Below, in pieces: positions 41,101 through 53,100 of a stretch of 64,000 bases of DNA. The stretch spans positions 7,667,048-7,731,047 of the forward strand of contig OZ038433.1 of NCBI GenBank assembly GCA_964036275.1, given 5' to 3'. Source of the DNA: Litoditis marina. Lineage: Eukaryota; Nematoda; Chromadorea; Rhabditida; Rhabditidae. How positions within the stretch are numbered: the first letter of the stretch is position 1; every line of letters starts with the position of its first letter. Both the position numbers and the translations under genes were made by a program. Below the pieces are notes generated by a model. The model made no database searches, was not told where the DNA came from, and was given only the letters and a program-made list of their open reading frames with translations.

Positions 41101-44100
41101 GACCATGCTTACCGGGGGTAAACATTAATTAACAGAGGTGCGCATAAGAAGCACACGTGCGCAAACACATATGAGTTCAGGCAAATAGAACAGTGGCATG
41201 GGGTAACTGGAGCCAGCTTATACTAGAATTTATGGGAACACGTCACGTTGAACGTCACGTCAAAAATGAACACACCTCATGTGAAATGTGAGGAAGCGCT
41301 AGCAGTTCAGAACATAATTAGTGCCCGATCAGGAGTTCTGACGTGTTATTATGGTTGTATTCGTTTTTAAGTGTTTGTATACTGTAACTGGAGCCAGATT
41401 ATACCAGAAGTAATGTGAACACGTCACGTGAAACGTGAAAAGTGTGGGTTTCTCACGTGTTGAACATGTTTTAAGTTTTTTTTAAACATTTGACCACCAG
41501 TTGTTGGTTCACTTAGTTAACAGTTAGTATATTTTAGTTTGGAGAACACAGAAAATGTGTGATAGTCTATGTGATAATCCCAGATAACCATTCGAAACAG
41601 AGTACGAAAATGAGTTTTTGGGTTCTAGAAAACTATCATTATACTTTGATTTAAGAAACTTATTAGTTTCCGGAGCAGTTTTCATTGATGAGAAAGTTAT
41701 CGATAACGAAATGAAGCCTCTGTCTCCACCAGTACTTAATTCATTATACTTTTAATGATTATAATACAATATATCATTAATATTAATAGATCTTCACGAA
41801 TACTTGATTCATTATACTTTTAATGAGGCCACTTCCTGTGCTGCTATCGTTTCTCACGAGAGGATAGAAGTAATTACTGTCAGTCAACCAAGTATTGTTC
41901 TACAGTAAGCCATCAATCACTGTTGACGCAAATCCGATACGGTAGCCAGAACGCCATGGGACTTTCTCGAAAAATTAACAATAATAATGAAAAGACGAAA
42001 TGTACAATGACTTAATGAATCTTAAAAATGTTAACATTGATGGAACCACCGAGCTTCTCGAAAACTCAAACCTGAAACTGAGAAGTCAGTGGTGAATATT
42101 GCACTAAGCAGAGATCAAAACTCTGCTCCACTATTCCACTATTCCCCTGCTCTCTCCCCAAATTCTGTTCCTCTGGCGGTCTTGCGTCGAAGTCTGTGCC
42201 AATCTCTCATTAATTGAATCCTTGCCCATATATTCTCATTTGGCTCCTCGTCAAGAATTCATATATCAGATGCCCCTATCAACACCGTGTACAGCCTCAC
42301 CAGGCCTGCGTCTCCTGATTACGCGTGCTTTCTCGTCTCCCTCTGCCATCCAATATACTGCGCCATATAAGCCCCGCCCCTCATGCCTCGCATAGCCCCG
42401 TGTTTCACTCTCATATAAGGAGCCCTCCCCCACGACCTCCCAGTCTGTACTCTCGACCGTTCACCTCGTGGGTGGTCTCGAACAGTCCTTTACTACTGTT
42501 CCAGTCCTTTAACCCCCTTCCTCACTGCCGGTAGGGTACTGTAGCATCTCGTTCTCGGTCCTATCTCTTAGAAGCAACCTTTATAGAAGTAGCTTGATGT
42601 TGGTTATTAGATATATACTACTTCCTCCCCCTATGAATTTCGCAACAGAAACAAAGATTTTTTTGACACTTAATTTAGTTCTAAAGAGTTTACGCTTGGT
42701 AAAAAGTTGACAGAAGCTACTGTTGTATTCAATAACTTAGATGTTACAACACTAATTCGAATTTGGCGCTCTTCTCTATGGCTTTTATACTTGTTTCCGC
42801 TTTCGGCTGGCAGTACTAGGGGGCCTGGAGGCGCCAGCGGCGGTCATTCTTATCGATTTGCCACTCGCAGACAGCGCCGCTCCCTACTAGTCTCGTCACG
42901 GCCAACGGATTTGATCTACCCCCGCCAGGCTTTATCTGGCACGCGCAATTTCTTGGCGAGATGCCAAGAGTTCCCGTGACGTTTCCCTTAGAATTTGCGC
43001 ACGTTTTAGCGTTGTTGCCAGCTCAAAGCACCAGAAAAAGTGCTAGATTGGAATAAGTGATGTAAAATTGATAGGAGTAACTTTCGTATAGTGGTTAACT
43101 GTTGCACTAAGATGAGAACCAGCTAGGTACCGGTTCAGTCCCGTTCACTGCCGGTCAAGTGTGCCCCATTTCCACCTAATCTTTTGTCGTTAGCTAACGT
43201 CGCGTAATTGGAGCCGAACGGCTACCGGACCCCCGAATCATGCCCGCACCATGCCCCACTCGTCTGTCTGCGTCTCTCGACCACCTGCACTATTTCGCGT
43301 AATCCGCCACCTGGCGCGGCTTGACCCCGCCTCCGCGCCCAGCTGGCTTACTATCTGTGGCCTTCTGTGTGTCCCACTACAGTACTCTCGACCATTCTCG
43401 AGCTACTCTTTTTCTCTGATTCTCTTCGGTTCCACCATCTCTCGCTCGCTTCGCTTTCATCGGTGACTTTAGTGTGAAGGCTACTAAGGCACGCGGTGAA
43501 TGCCAAGCGAGGCAGGATGATCTATGTGTTTGCATGTTGTCATGTACTTTGTAGTTTGTACGTTGGTTACTTTGTTTCTGTAGATAGAATATAATAGAAA
43601 AGTTTGAACGTAATTGCACATGCCTTTCTACCCTAAAAACTATAATAAAGTAGTTTATTCGTGAATGAAGTTTTACATTCACAATAAGAAGATGCATTTT
43701 CACACTGAAAAACTGATATGATTATATGACATTACAATCAGATAAATGGAAAAGAAGTTGAAGAGAAAGGGGTTGAGGATGTGAACATTATCATCGAGAT
43801 ATCGAGATGGGTTTACGATGAAGCGGGTGCAGCGTCATGGCCTGATACGAACGTTGTGATACACCTCCAATATATGCAAGTTTCACCTATGTGGTTACCT
43901 TTCATCATCATCTTTATGGAAGACTTGCTTGATTTCTGACTGAAAAATAGAACTGACTTTTCGAAAAACGGATTACAGAACAGATGTCAGTGTTTTGCAG
44001 TTCGCAGATGATTATGCAAACAGAAGCCGTAGGCGCCGTAGTACTATCCATTTATGTCATGAGATGATCTCATGAAGTATTTCGTGACTGAATTCGACGA

Positions 44101-47100
44101 GATACACAGATCCCATAGCCAACCGTGTGATATTCATAAAAAAGTTCACCAACCGTCTTACCAGCTCCTACAAGTTAGTCTCGTAAGATCGCGCTGGTTT
44201 TGGGAAAATCACCACGACGCCATGAGGTGTTCATGCACAATTTCTTAACTATGTAAAATAAGTATTTGCAATATTCTTCAAACTAGAAAATGTCAATTTG
44301 GTTTGTGTGCAAGAGTACTGTGACTTGTCTAAAAGTGTTTCAAGCAAGCATGTCAAGGTCAACGTATACTGGACATTCAAAAGAACTTACACAAACATGT
44401 TGAACACAGCAAAAATTAAAAAAAAACTCAATGATAAAGTGTACGATTGTGGATGTATTCTTTGTTTCATGAGACTTTTCAGATCACATCTAATATAATT
44501 TTCTGCGTACCCTTAGTTATGCTAACTACGTAGCCATTACGGCTTTCACACAACGGCCAGCTCGAAATCGAATTGGCTTCATTAGACTGGAAACTGCAGT
44601 TACAAGCCCCTTATTAGAAAAGTGAAATAGGAAAATATCGAATAGAACAAATGTTGATTGAATGACGTATGACTTCAAACGTGTGATACTAGAAGAAAGT
44701 AAAAAAAATGTTCCGAGCGAAGGGTATTTCGAATTGTGGTAAAATTTTGTTCCCCTCCTAATGTATCTTCTATGACGTTACATGAGTTCAAAAAAAATCA
44801 AATGTTATTTGGAGAAGTTAGCTACCCTCAAGCAATTTATCTTGGAAGAAAAAAAACACAAGAGGCGTCTCTTCAACTTATGATCAGTCAACGTCAACTA
44901 CTTTGCCACACCAACGCTCTAAGGGATTGTTTCCTCAGTTTTCTCACACTTTTTTTTTCTTTTCTCTTTCTCTGCATCTTTCTCTATCACCTTTCTATCT
45001 CTCATACTTCTTCTTCTCTCCCTTCTTTTGCATATTTTTATATCACCTTCTCTGCCTCTCTCTTTACTCCTATCTCAAATTTTCTATCTATCTCTTTCAA
45101 TTCCTCTCTTTGTCTGTTTTGCTTGCTTCTCTTTCCCTTACTCTCTCTCTCTCTCTCCCCAGACTCCCTCCAATTTCCCCTCTTCCTCTGCCGTCTCCCT
45201 AATTAGAAATGGCATGACTGAATCAATCTGCGAATAGCCAGAGGTGTCCTCCCACGGGGCCGAACAGCTTGACATTACTACTAGTATCACAGACACAACA
45301 CAAACACACAGTGGTAAGGTGGGAGTATGACAATATCCAATGATCTCACGAGATAATCTCATGACAAGTTGGCGACAGACGTCGTAATTATCTCCACATA
45401 CCTCGTGAGACAGTCTCATGAGGTATCTCATGATCCAACAGCTTTAACTTACTACTAGTAATACAGATAAAACACAATAATACAGTAATTGAGTGGGAGA
45501 ATGGTTGTATCCATGCGATAAAGTGGTCTCATGAAAAAGTGACACAAGGTACATCACATGACTTCAAACTCCTGAATAGTTCACGTCAATATGATAATAA
45601 TCAAAATATACTAGACTAGTAACATAGTCAAAACATACATATACAGTTATCGAGTGAGAAAATGTTGATACCCATACATGGGTTCTTATGAGAAAGCGAA
45701 ATCAGGCTCGTTAGAAGGCTTCACCTACCTCGTAGTTGAATCTCATGAGAAATCGCATGAGTAAAGGCAGCTGTAGTCAAATTATAATGACAGAAAGCTA
45801 GCTCTCAGATTCTGGGAGATTTATAAATGTCGCGAGGCAAGTGCTAGGAAACCCACATGAAAGTTAAGAGTAGCTATTATGACAAAAAAAACCCACATCT
45901 GTTGGGTTGTACATGACTAGGCTAGGGGTTGATGATGTGTGACAACTTCTGCTTATCAAAAACTTTCAACTCCTAAACACATCTTGACAGAGGCTAAAAA
46001 TTAAACGAAGAACAGTTTGCGTCTACTTCAGGGGTTGATGATGTGTGACCACTTCTGCTTATCAAAAACTTTCAACTCCTGAACACATCTTGACAGAGGC
46101 TAAAAATTAAACAAAGAAAAGTTCGCGTCTACTTCAAGTCAACACAGTTTTCTAAAAAACTTGTGCACTCACTGTTGTAGGTGGTTAGCAGTCAGAGGAG
46201 GTTGGGGAAAACGATTATAGCATCAACCATAAACAACAACAACAATAACGACCGATCACAGCAATAAACAACAAACAAAGAGTTTTTCAGGCCACGACGT
46301 GGTGACGAAGGTACTGCTGGAGTCGGGGGCCGACATCGAATCTCGCAACGCCAGGGACAACACTCCGCTGCTGGCGGCAGTCGGAAACAACCAGATAGCC
46401 ACCGTCAGACAGTTGGTTCAGCTCGGCGCCAAGGTCGAGAACGCAGAGGATAAAAGGTTGGTTATTTCTTGCACTAGACGTTTCCGGCTCTGATTCAGAT
46501 TCATAGTGTCTGTTTTCATTTGTACGCGCACCTTTGTAATTCAATCGAAAAAAGGAACATTTTCGAGTCGAGTCTAACTGTGAACATTTCCGCGCAAACG
46601 TGAAAAGTGAAAATTTGAAATTTTCTAGTACTCGAAAGTTTTTATTTCAGTAACCACCCTATAGTCTACGTCAACCAGCGTGTAGAAAAGTGTATGAAAA
46701 TTAGCCTCCGTTACAGTAGTCACACTCCCCTGCACATCGCCGCCAGAAATGGGAACGAGGAGATTGTCCGGTATCTGCTGTCCTCCAGCTCAATATCGAT
46801 CGATAGGAGGACGACCGCTGGAGAAACCGCTCTCGAAATAGCACTCAGACGGGGCAAAAAGTGAGAAACATCCATAAATGACCGAAAATAATGTACCAAA
46901 TCATTATTTTGTTTGTCAACAACGAAAAGTTGGGACACCTTTCGCGTTTCGAACTTTCGTTCCGTTATTACACACTGTGTAATGAATATTTGATTTGATT
47001 TGACAAACAACAAATATTGGATTTTTATTCCATAGGTCACTTATGTGACTTATGATCTCTTCTGATAGTTTTGCTTTTTTTTGTTTTGCAATAGGCAGAA

Positions 47101-50100
47101 ACGATAATAGAATAACAACACTCAATCAACCTGTGGCTATCAAAAATTGTTTACTTGCTGTATAGGTCAACTTTATGAAAAAATCTTCCAATAAGTGAAA
47201 TTAGAAAAGCTTTCGTTGAAGAGAAGTGGCTCGTGCGCTTCTGGAGGACGATCGTTGGCGCCTTCTGATGACACCGAACGATACGGTGGAACTGGGGCGT
47301 CATTCGAATGTCAGGAAAACTCCCCTGCGAGAGTTGCTTGCAAAATTTCCCGATCTGGCCACAATAGTGTTTGATAAGTGTATCAGGTAAGAACGAAGAA
47401 ATGTTTCGAAACAGCTCAAAAAATCAGATTGAATGACTGAAATAGTTTGCCCAATGAAAACTGAAGAACCACGTAATGTAAGTGGCAGATTTTTGACACG
47501 ACAACCTAGACATTTTTGACTGGTCTTGAACTTGTTTCAGAATTCTCTAAATACTCACAATATTGAGTTGCTTACCGAGAAAAAACAGCATACACAACCG
47601 TGATGCAAAATCGGTTTTCAAGTCTTTATTTTGTTTAATTCTAATTAATTTGTGTTCTAGTGAAGACGATGAAGAGGGCAACAGTACTCAACAATTTCTA
47701 AAACTTGTAGTTTGTAGTTGAACCTGGCTTCCAGTGGCAACGGTGAGGAGAGCAACTACAACTACGTGGTGGAGTACGACTTCGAGTTGTTGGATGACAC
47801 GTACATGATGTTGAACAGCGAGGGAAACGCCTTGGCGGCTGGGGAATCCCCCTATGACGAGGGAGACAACTTCAAGTTGGTCACGTATATTGTAGTTCGT
47901 GGTGTAGTTATAATTTTAGTTTGATCTCCAGTTTTTCAAAACTTCAGACGGGCTACAGTGATTGTAGTTTGACCTCCGACCTCTCTGTGATGACGGAAAC
48001 CACTTTAGAGTGGTTACGGTACGATTTCTCTCACATAGTTATAATTGTATGGCTCTCTATTTTCCCACTTACTTTCACAGTATACGAAACAGCTAGTGCA
48101 TATAAATGACGTGAATGTCGCATTCAATTCTGAATCTCCTATACAAGACGGTTTCCAAATATTGTCGATTGTCTTTCCATGAATCCTCTAGCTCATCTCA
48201 TGCTTGAAGCCGGTTTCGTTTATGGCGACTTTTTGAAGAATACAAAAACAGTGCTAGAGGAAGTGACGTAGAATTCGTTGTAGTTCGACGTCATAATTCA
48301 CGAATTATGACCAATAACCACCGGATCAAACTACAAAAACAGCGTGATGGAGCAAGACAGCATATAATATTGACATTTGCTAACCATATTCACAATAACA
48401 GGGATAATATTCTCGTTTCAGGTTGAAGGACGAGGCGAGGTCCTACACAGAAGACTTTGACGTCGTCTATAAGAATCACCCACTCAAACTGATGGTTCGT
48501 TCATGTTAAAAAAACGGTGACGATATCTATAAGTTTTTTGTTCAAACAGTGAATGTTATTGGACAGATTCTGTTCGAACTCCCCAGTACGAGAGTACTTT
48601 CAAAAAACTTAAGAAACGTGTAGCTTGAGGCGCCCGGAATGTTACGCCTAAAGTAAGCCATTTTACGTACAGACATTGACAGAGAGAATGGAAATTAGGT
48701 GAAGCATCCACAAAAACAACATTACACGTCTTCTGATACAAATTAGGTAATTTCAGGCCAATTCCGAGAAGTTGAGTTTGCTATCACACCCGCTTGTTTC
48801 CGGTTTAATCAAATACAAATGGAACAGCCTGGGACGATATGTTTACTATTCAGGTGGGCTTGTTATGACTTTACCTCAAGATTATTTAGATATACTTGTA
48901 TTAATGTAATACAGTACATTGTTTCAACTATTAATACAAGTATTTTTGTGTACCAAAGTCAATAATTGAAACTAGAACCGAGCAGAAAGATTTGATGAAA
49001 AGCGAACTTGCAAAATGTATGTTGCAGAGTGTTGTATTGGGTGTTTCTAGGTTTCATTTTGCTGTCTATATTACTTTATAATTTGAATAAATGACCCACT
49101 TCAGCCTTATTTGTCTATGTTGTATTCATTCTGCTCTATACTATATTCATAACACAAACCCCTGCTCCGTACAACGTTTTTGACGAGAACACGGGTACCA
49201 TGATGGATCTGACTGTCGAGTTGAGCAACGCCAATGAGACATGTTCGGCAGTGGTGAGTCGGTCGAACGCCGTGTGCAGAAATATCCCGGTGCCAATACT
49301 TTGTACTGTGTATCTCGACAACCGTCATTTAGACTGTTTAAAACAACACAATAAATTTTCTGCCCTATGTGGAGGATGTGAGAATCATTTTGCTCGAAAT
49401 TGAAAAAAAATGCATTTTCGACACACTGTTTTGAATCGGCAAAACTCGAGAGCGAAGAAATGGTGCAGTTTCGGAGAGACGCAGACCGGGAACTGCTAAT
49501 CACAGTGAAACTGGCATAAATGCCGGCAAACATCTGGATCTGCATCATTCCTAACAAATGCAAACTTTTGAATAGTTTTGCTCCTTCATGCTCCTTTTCA
49601 TATACAACTGATTCAGTAAATGTTCTGTTTTTCCCTAGTGTAAAACAATTTCGCACATCATTTTGCACCCACACTGAGGTTATTCTAAAAAAAGAGTCTT
49701 CCATGTTGACATGTACCTTGATTCGAGACAGTCATACTATTTCCTATTTCTGATGTGTTAGACAAACAAACTTCAATATGCGTGAACCTTTGAATATAGC
49801 TGTAAATCCAATTGTTAACAAAGCACATTTATATCAATAATTCCAGAGGGTGAAGATTTCGCCCGCTATCTCAACTGTTACACATATCATAATTATACTC
49901 GCCGCCCTTCAAATTATCAAAGAGGTTCGTGGAATGAGCGTCAATTCATTTACAACTTCTTTGATTTTAGTAAAACTTTACAGTTTTATTTCTCGGAGAT
50001 CGTGAACCTCAAAGAAGAACGTCACCAAACATTATATTTGTTTCTTGCGATACAACATTACATATTAAAAACTATAATTAAACTCATTCACCTCGTGAAA

Positions 50101-53100
50101 TTCAATGGAAAACTCAGGAAACACCGAACTTTAGGGAAATAGCAAAAAATAATGATTTCGATAAAAATTGATAATTATTTTCAGGGCTATCAACTGGTAT
50201 CTAGAAGATTGGCTTACATTACATTAGAGAATGCCTGTGAACTGTTCATATATTCGTCTGCAATTGTGACTGTGGTCGACATTTCAAGTTGTTCGAGTGC
50301 CACGGGTCTGCGCTTGGTCAGTACACAGCTGTTTCTAATCAATGACGCATGCGCTCGCGAGGGGGCACACATCCAGTTCTCATGCACTAGGAAACACAGC
50401 AGCGTGGCGCAGTGGAAGCGTGCTGGGCCCATAACCCAGAGGTCGGTGGATCGAAACCACTCGCTGCTAATGTTTTTGCATTTTTCCAAATTTGATCTAT
50501 ATTTGTAGAGAAGTAGAATTATATCATAGAGAAATATACTTCTCACCAATTTCAGAACTGGCAATGGCTTCTAGCTGCTGTGTGTGCATTTATGTGCTGG
50601 ATGAACTTGTTAATGCTGATCAGAAAACTACCTCGGTCAGTTTCTATTTTTCGTTTGAAAAATGTCTCCAATTTCTATTTAACTAGTTTTATGAACTCGT
50701 ATTCGAATCAAATCAATTCAATTTATATCAAATGTTCACCACACAGTGTGTACGAAACGAGAGCACCTCATCATAACTGTTCACAAGAAAAAATATGAAG
50801 TGCAGAAAAGTTGATGATAGGAATCGATACTATCACGTTTTTTGTAGATTCAGAATCTTTGTTTCAGATTCGGCATCTACGTGGTGATGTTCTTCGATAT
50901 TTTCCGAACATTCTCCCGTTTCTTCATAATATTCGTGTTGTTCATTGTGGCGTTCAGCATCGCCTTCTTCGTAATCATGCAGAACAGAGTTAGTGGTTTG
51001 AAAACGAGAAATGTCACCTTATCTTTCATTGCATTTTTCGTTCGAATATCCTCAAGTTAGAATACTGAACTCAGCCGAATAATATCAGCGGATTCTTAAC
51101 TGGCATGACCAGACCAATAGCAAACCTTCACTCTGGTTTTACCAAAAATTATGTGGTGAAAGTTGAAACAGTTTTCGCCGTTTTTTAAAGCAACCGAAAC
51201 AGGAAACCTACAAAACAGAACGAAAAAACACATTTAAAAACAACCACATAATTCAAAATAACCAAGTTATAGTCGTCGTCAACGGAAAGGCGGGAGGGTA
51301 CTGTATATCTCACTTTCCGCTGTGTACGCAGACATGTCTTCGATTCCAAAGCTTGCCGGATATGTGCTCTAATAGCGTAGTGATTAGCGCCCTGCTACGG
51401 AACTTTTGCTCGCAGGTTCGATTCCGGCGAGAGACAGAAATTAATAAATTTGGCACTCACTATACACGTTTCACTCCCACCAGAGCAAGCTCCTACTGCC
51501 CCATCCCGCTATAATTGTAGTTTGAACTCTTGTAAATCAGGAGAACAAACTACAACTAATATTTTGTCACTTCCTATACAATTATTTCTCAGCCCGAATT
51601 CTCGACCGTCGGTTCGGCCGTGTTGAAAACGACGGTGATGATGATAGGCGAGTTCGAGTTCACCTCCATCTTCCACGGGGACGAGGCCCACCATCCGGAA
51701 CGACTGTTCGGCCACGCCATCGCCTATCCACTCTTTCTGCTGTTCTGCGTCGTCATGACCATTCTACTGATGAATTTGCTTGTAAGTTTAAGAATATTTT
51801 GTAATCCAGATGACTCAAAAAAACATCCAGTTTTTCCCAAAAAGACGAGTTTCGACTACAAACTACAAATTCTATAACTCCACGGGAAAAGTAGTCTCAA
51901 ATAATGCAGTATTTTAAAATAGCATACCTTTTTCGATATTCTCTGGTAGTATTTTTGCATGATGAAAAATAAAATGCATTGTGATGTGACGTCATAGTTT
52001 GAACCTGAACATGACAATTGATGTTTTCAGGTCGGTTTGGCAGTAGATGATATCAAGTCGGTGCAGGAGAAGGCGGAATTGAAACGGCTGGTCATGACGG
52101 TGGGTGACAGATTAGATTCACACGTTTTGAGGAACAGGTTCAATATTTCACAACAGCATTCGCCAGAAAACTGCTGAGACCTGAAATCTTGTACATGAGA
52201 TACTTTTTTCTCTATTTTTGCTCTATCAACTTTACCAACTTTACGTATCAACAAAATTGGAATGGAAAAATCAATAATATCGTTCACGAGTACGAAACTT
52301 GAAAAAAGTGTCCAAAATCAGTTACAAAGATATATATCACACTTTGGAACTTGCAGTTTTTAAGTGGAGCTCACAGTACAGTTCTGTTCAGGTCGACCTG
52401 GTGCTACAGGTGGAAACATCGATGGCCTTCATTCGGAAGAAAACGGCGCGCGGTCGCCTGCAGTTGTTCAAGAACCACCAGTCGCGGATGAAGTGGCTGC
52501 GAAGCAAGTTCGGCTTCGACTCGTCGGGCGACTACCTGGAGGCCACCGCTCATCTGGAGGAAGATGTACGACTAGTTCACCTTCTATATCTTTTTTCTCT
52601 AATCTTCCCGTTCTCTTTCCTTTTTTCTCTCTGTATCTCACTCAATATTTTCCACTTTCTCTCATCAAAACCTTTGTCTTTTTTCCATTTCTATTCTTTT
52701 CGTTTCAAACTGTGACCTATACTCTATAGGGTTAGCTATTGCCACATTGAGCTTTCTCGGTATGTTGCCCTAGCTCTGTGTTTGTAGTTTGATCCCAACC
52801 AAGATTAGAAGAAAAACAAGTGATAAAAAGTAAATTTATGTTTCGATTACTACATGTACAAGAATAAGAGAACCTATACATTTTCGAGGAAAAGGCCCCT
52901 CGCTTTTTCGAAGTATTTCAAAAATTGACCTAGCTCTTTGCTATTTTTCTTCAGATGTTTCGTTTCATCTCCGGAGTACGTATGCTAGAAGATCTCAGCA
53001 CCTTCACCCCATCCTGCGTCTCTCGCATTGTCTCACTATTTCTCATCTCTTACATCCCGGCGGGATGTAAGAGCAGAGAAACAGTGTATGTTTTAGGAGA

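Larger units (their letters stand above)
35840..46290. other. 10.45-kb intron 16 of the TRPA gene
   Basis: The flanking exons join a single ankyrin repeat in frame, so this is one intron. It is more than ten times longer than most introns here. Contents in order: CT tract (36290-36460), family A (37355-37417), degenerate family E (37930-38060), a 100-base direct repeat pair, family B (39045-39178), GC-rich patches at 40080-40180 and 42790-43500, a TATA/GC-box-like segment (42355-42425), GA and CT tracts, CATGAG-rich segments and a 106-bp tandem duplication (45925-46136). No nested coding gene is supported. Confidence 0.8.

Noticed and set aside
44736..45206. Plus-strand 156-codon frame rich in Ser/Leu/Phe
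   Set aside because: It reads a CT-rich tract in the giant TRPA intron, and several frames are open there for the same reason.
47661..47706. Possible extra TRPA exon (acidic, SEDDEEGNST-like)
   Set aside because: It has a good acceptor and a donor at a family-A end, but leaves phase 0 where the next exons need phase 2. Exon 19 joins exon 20 in frame without it.
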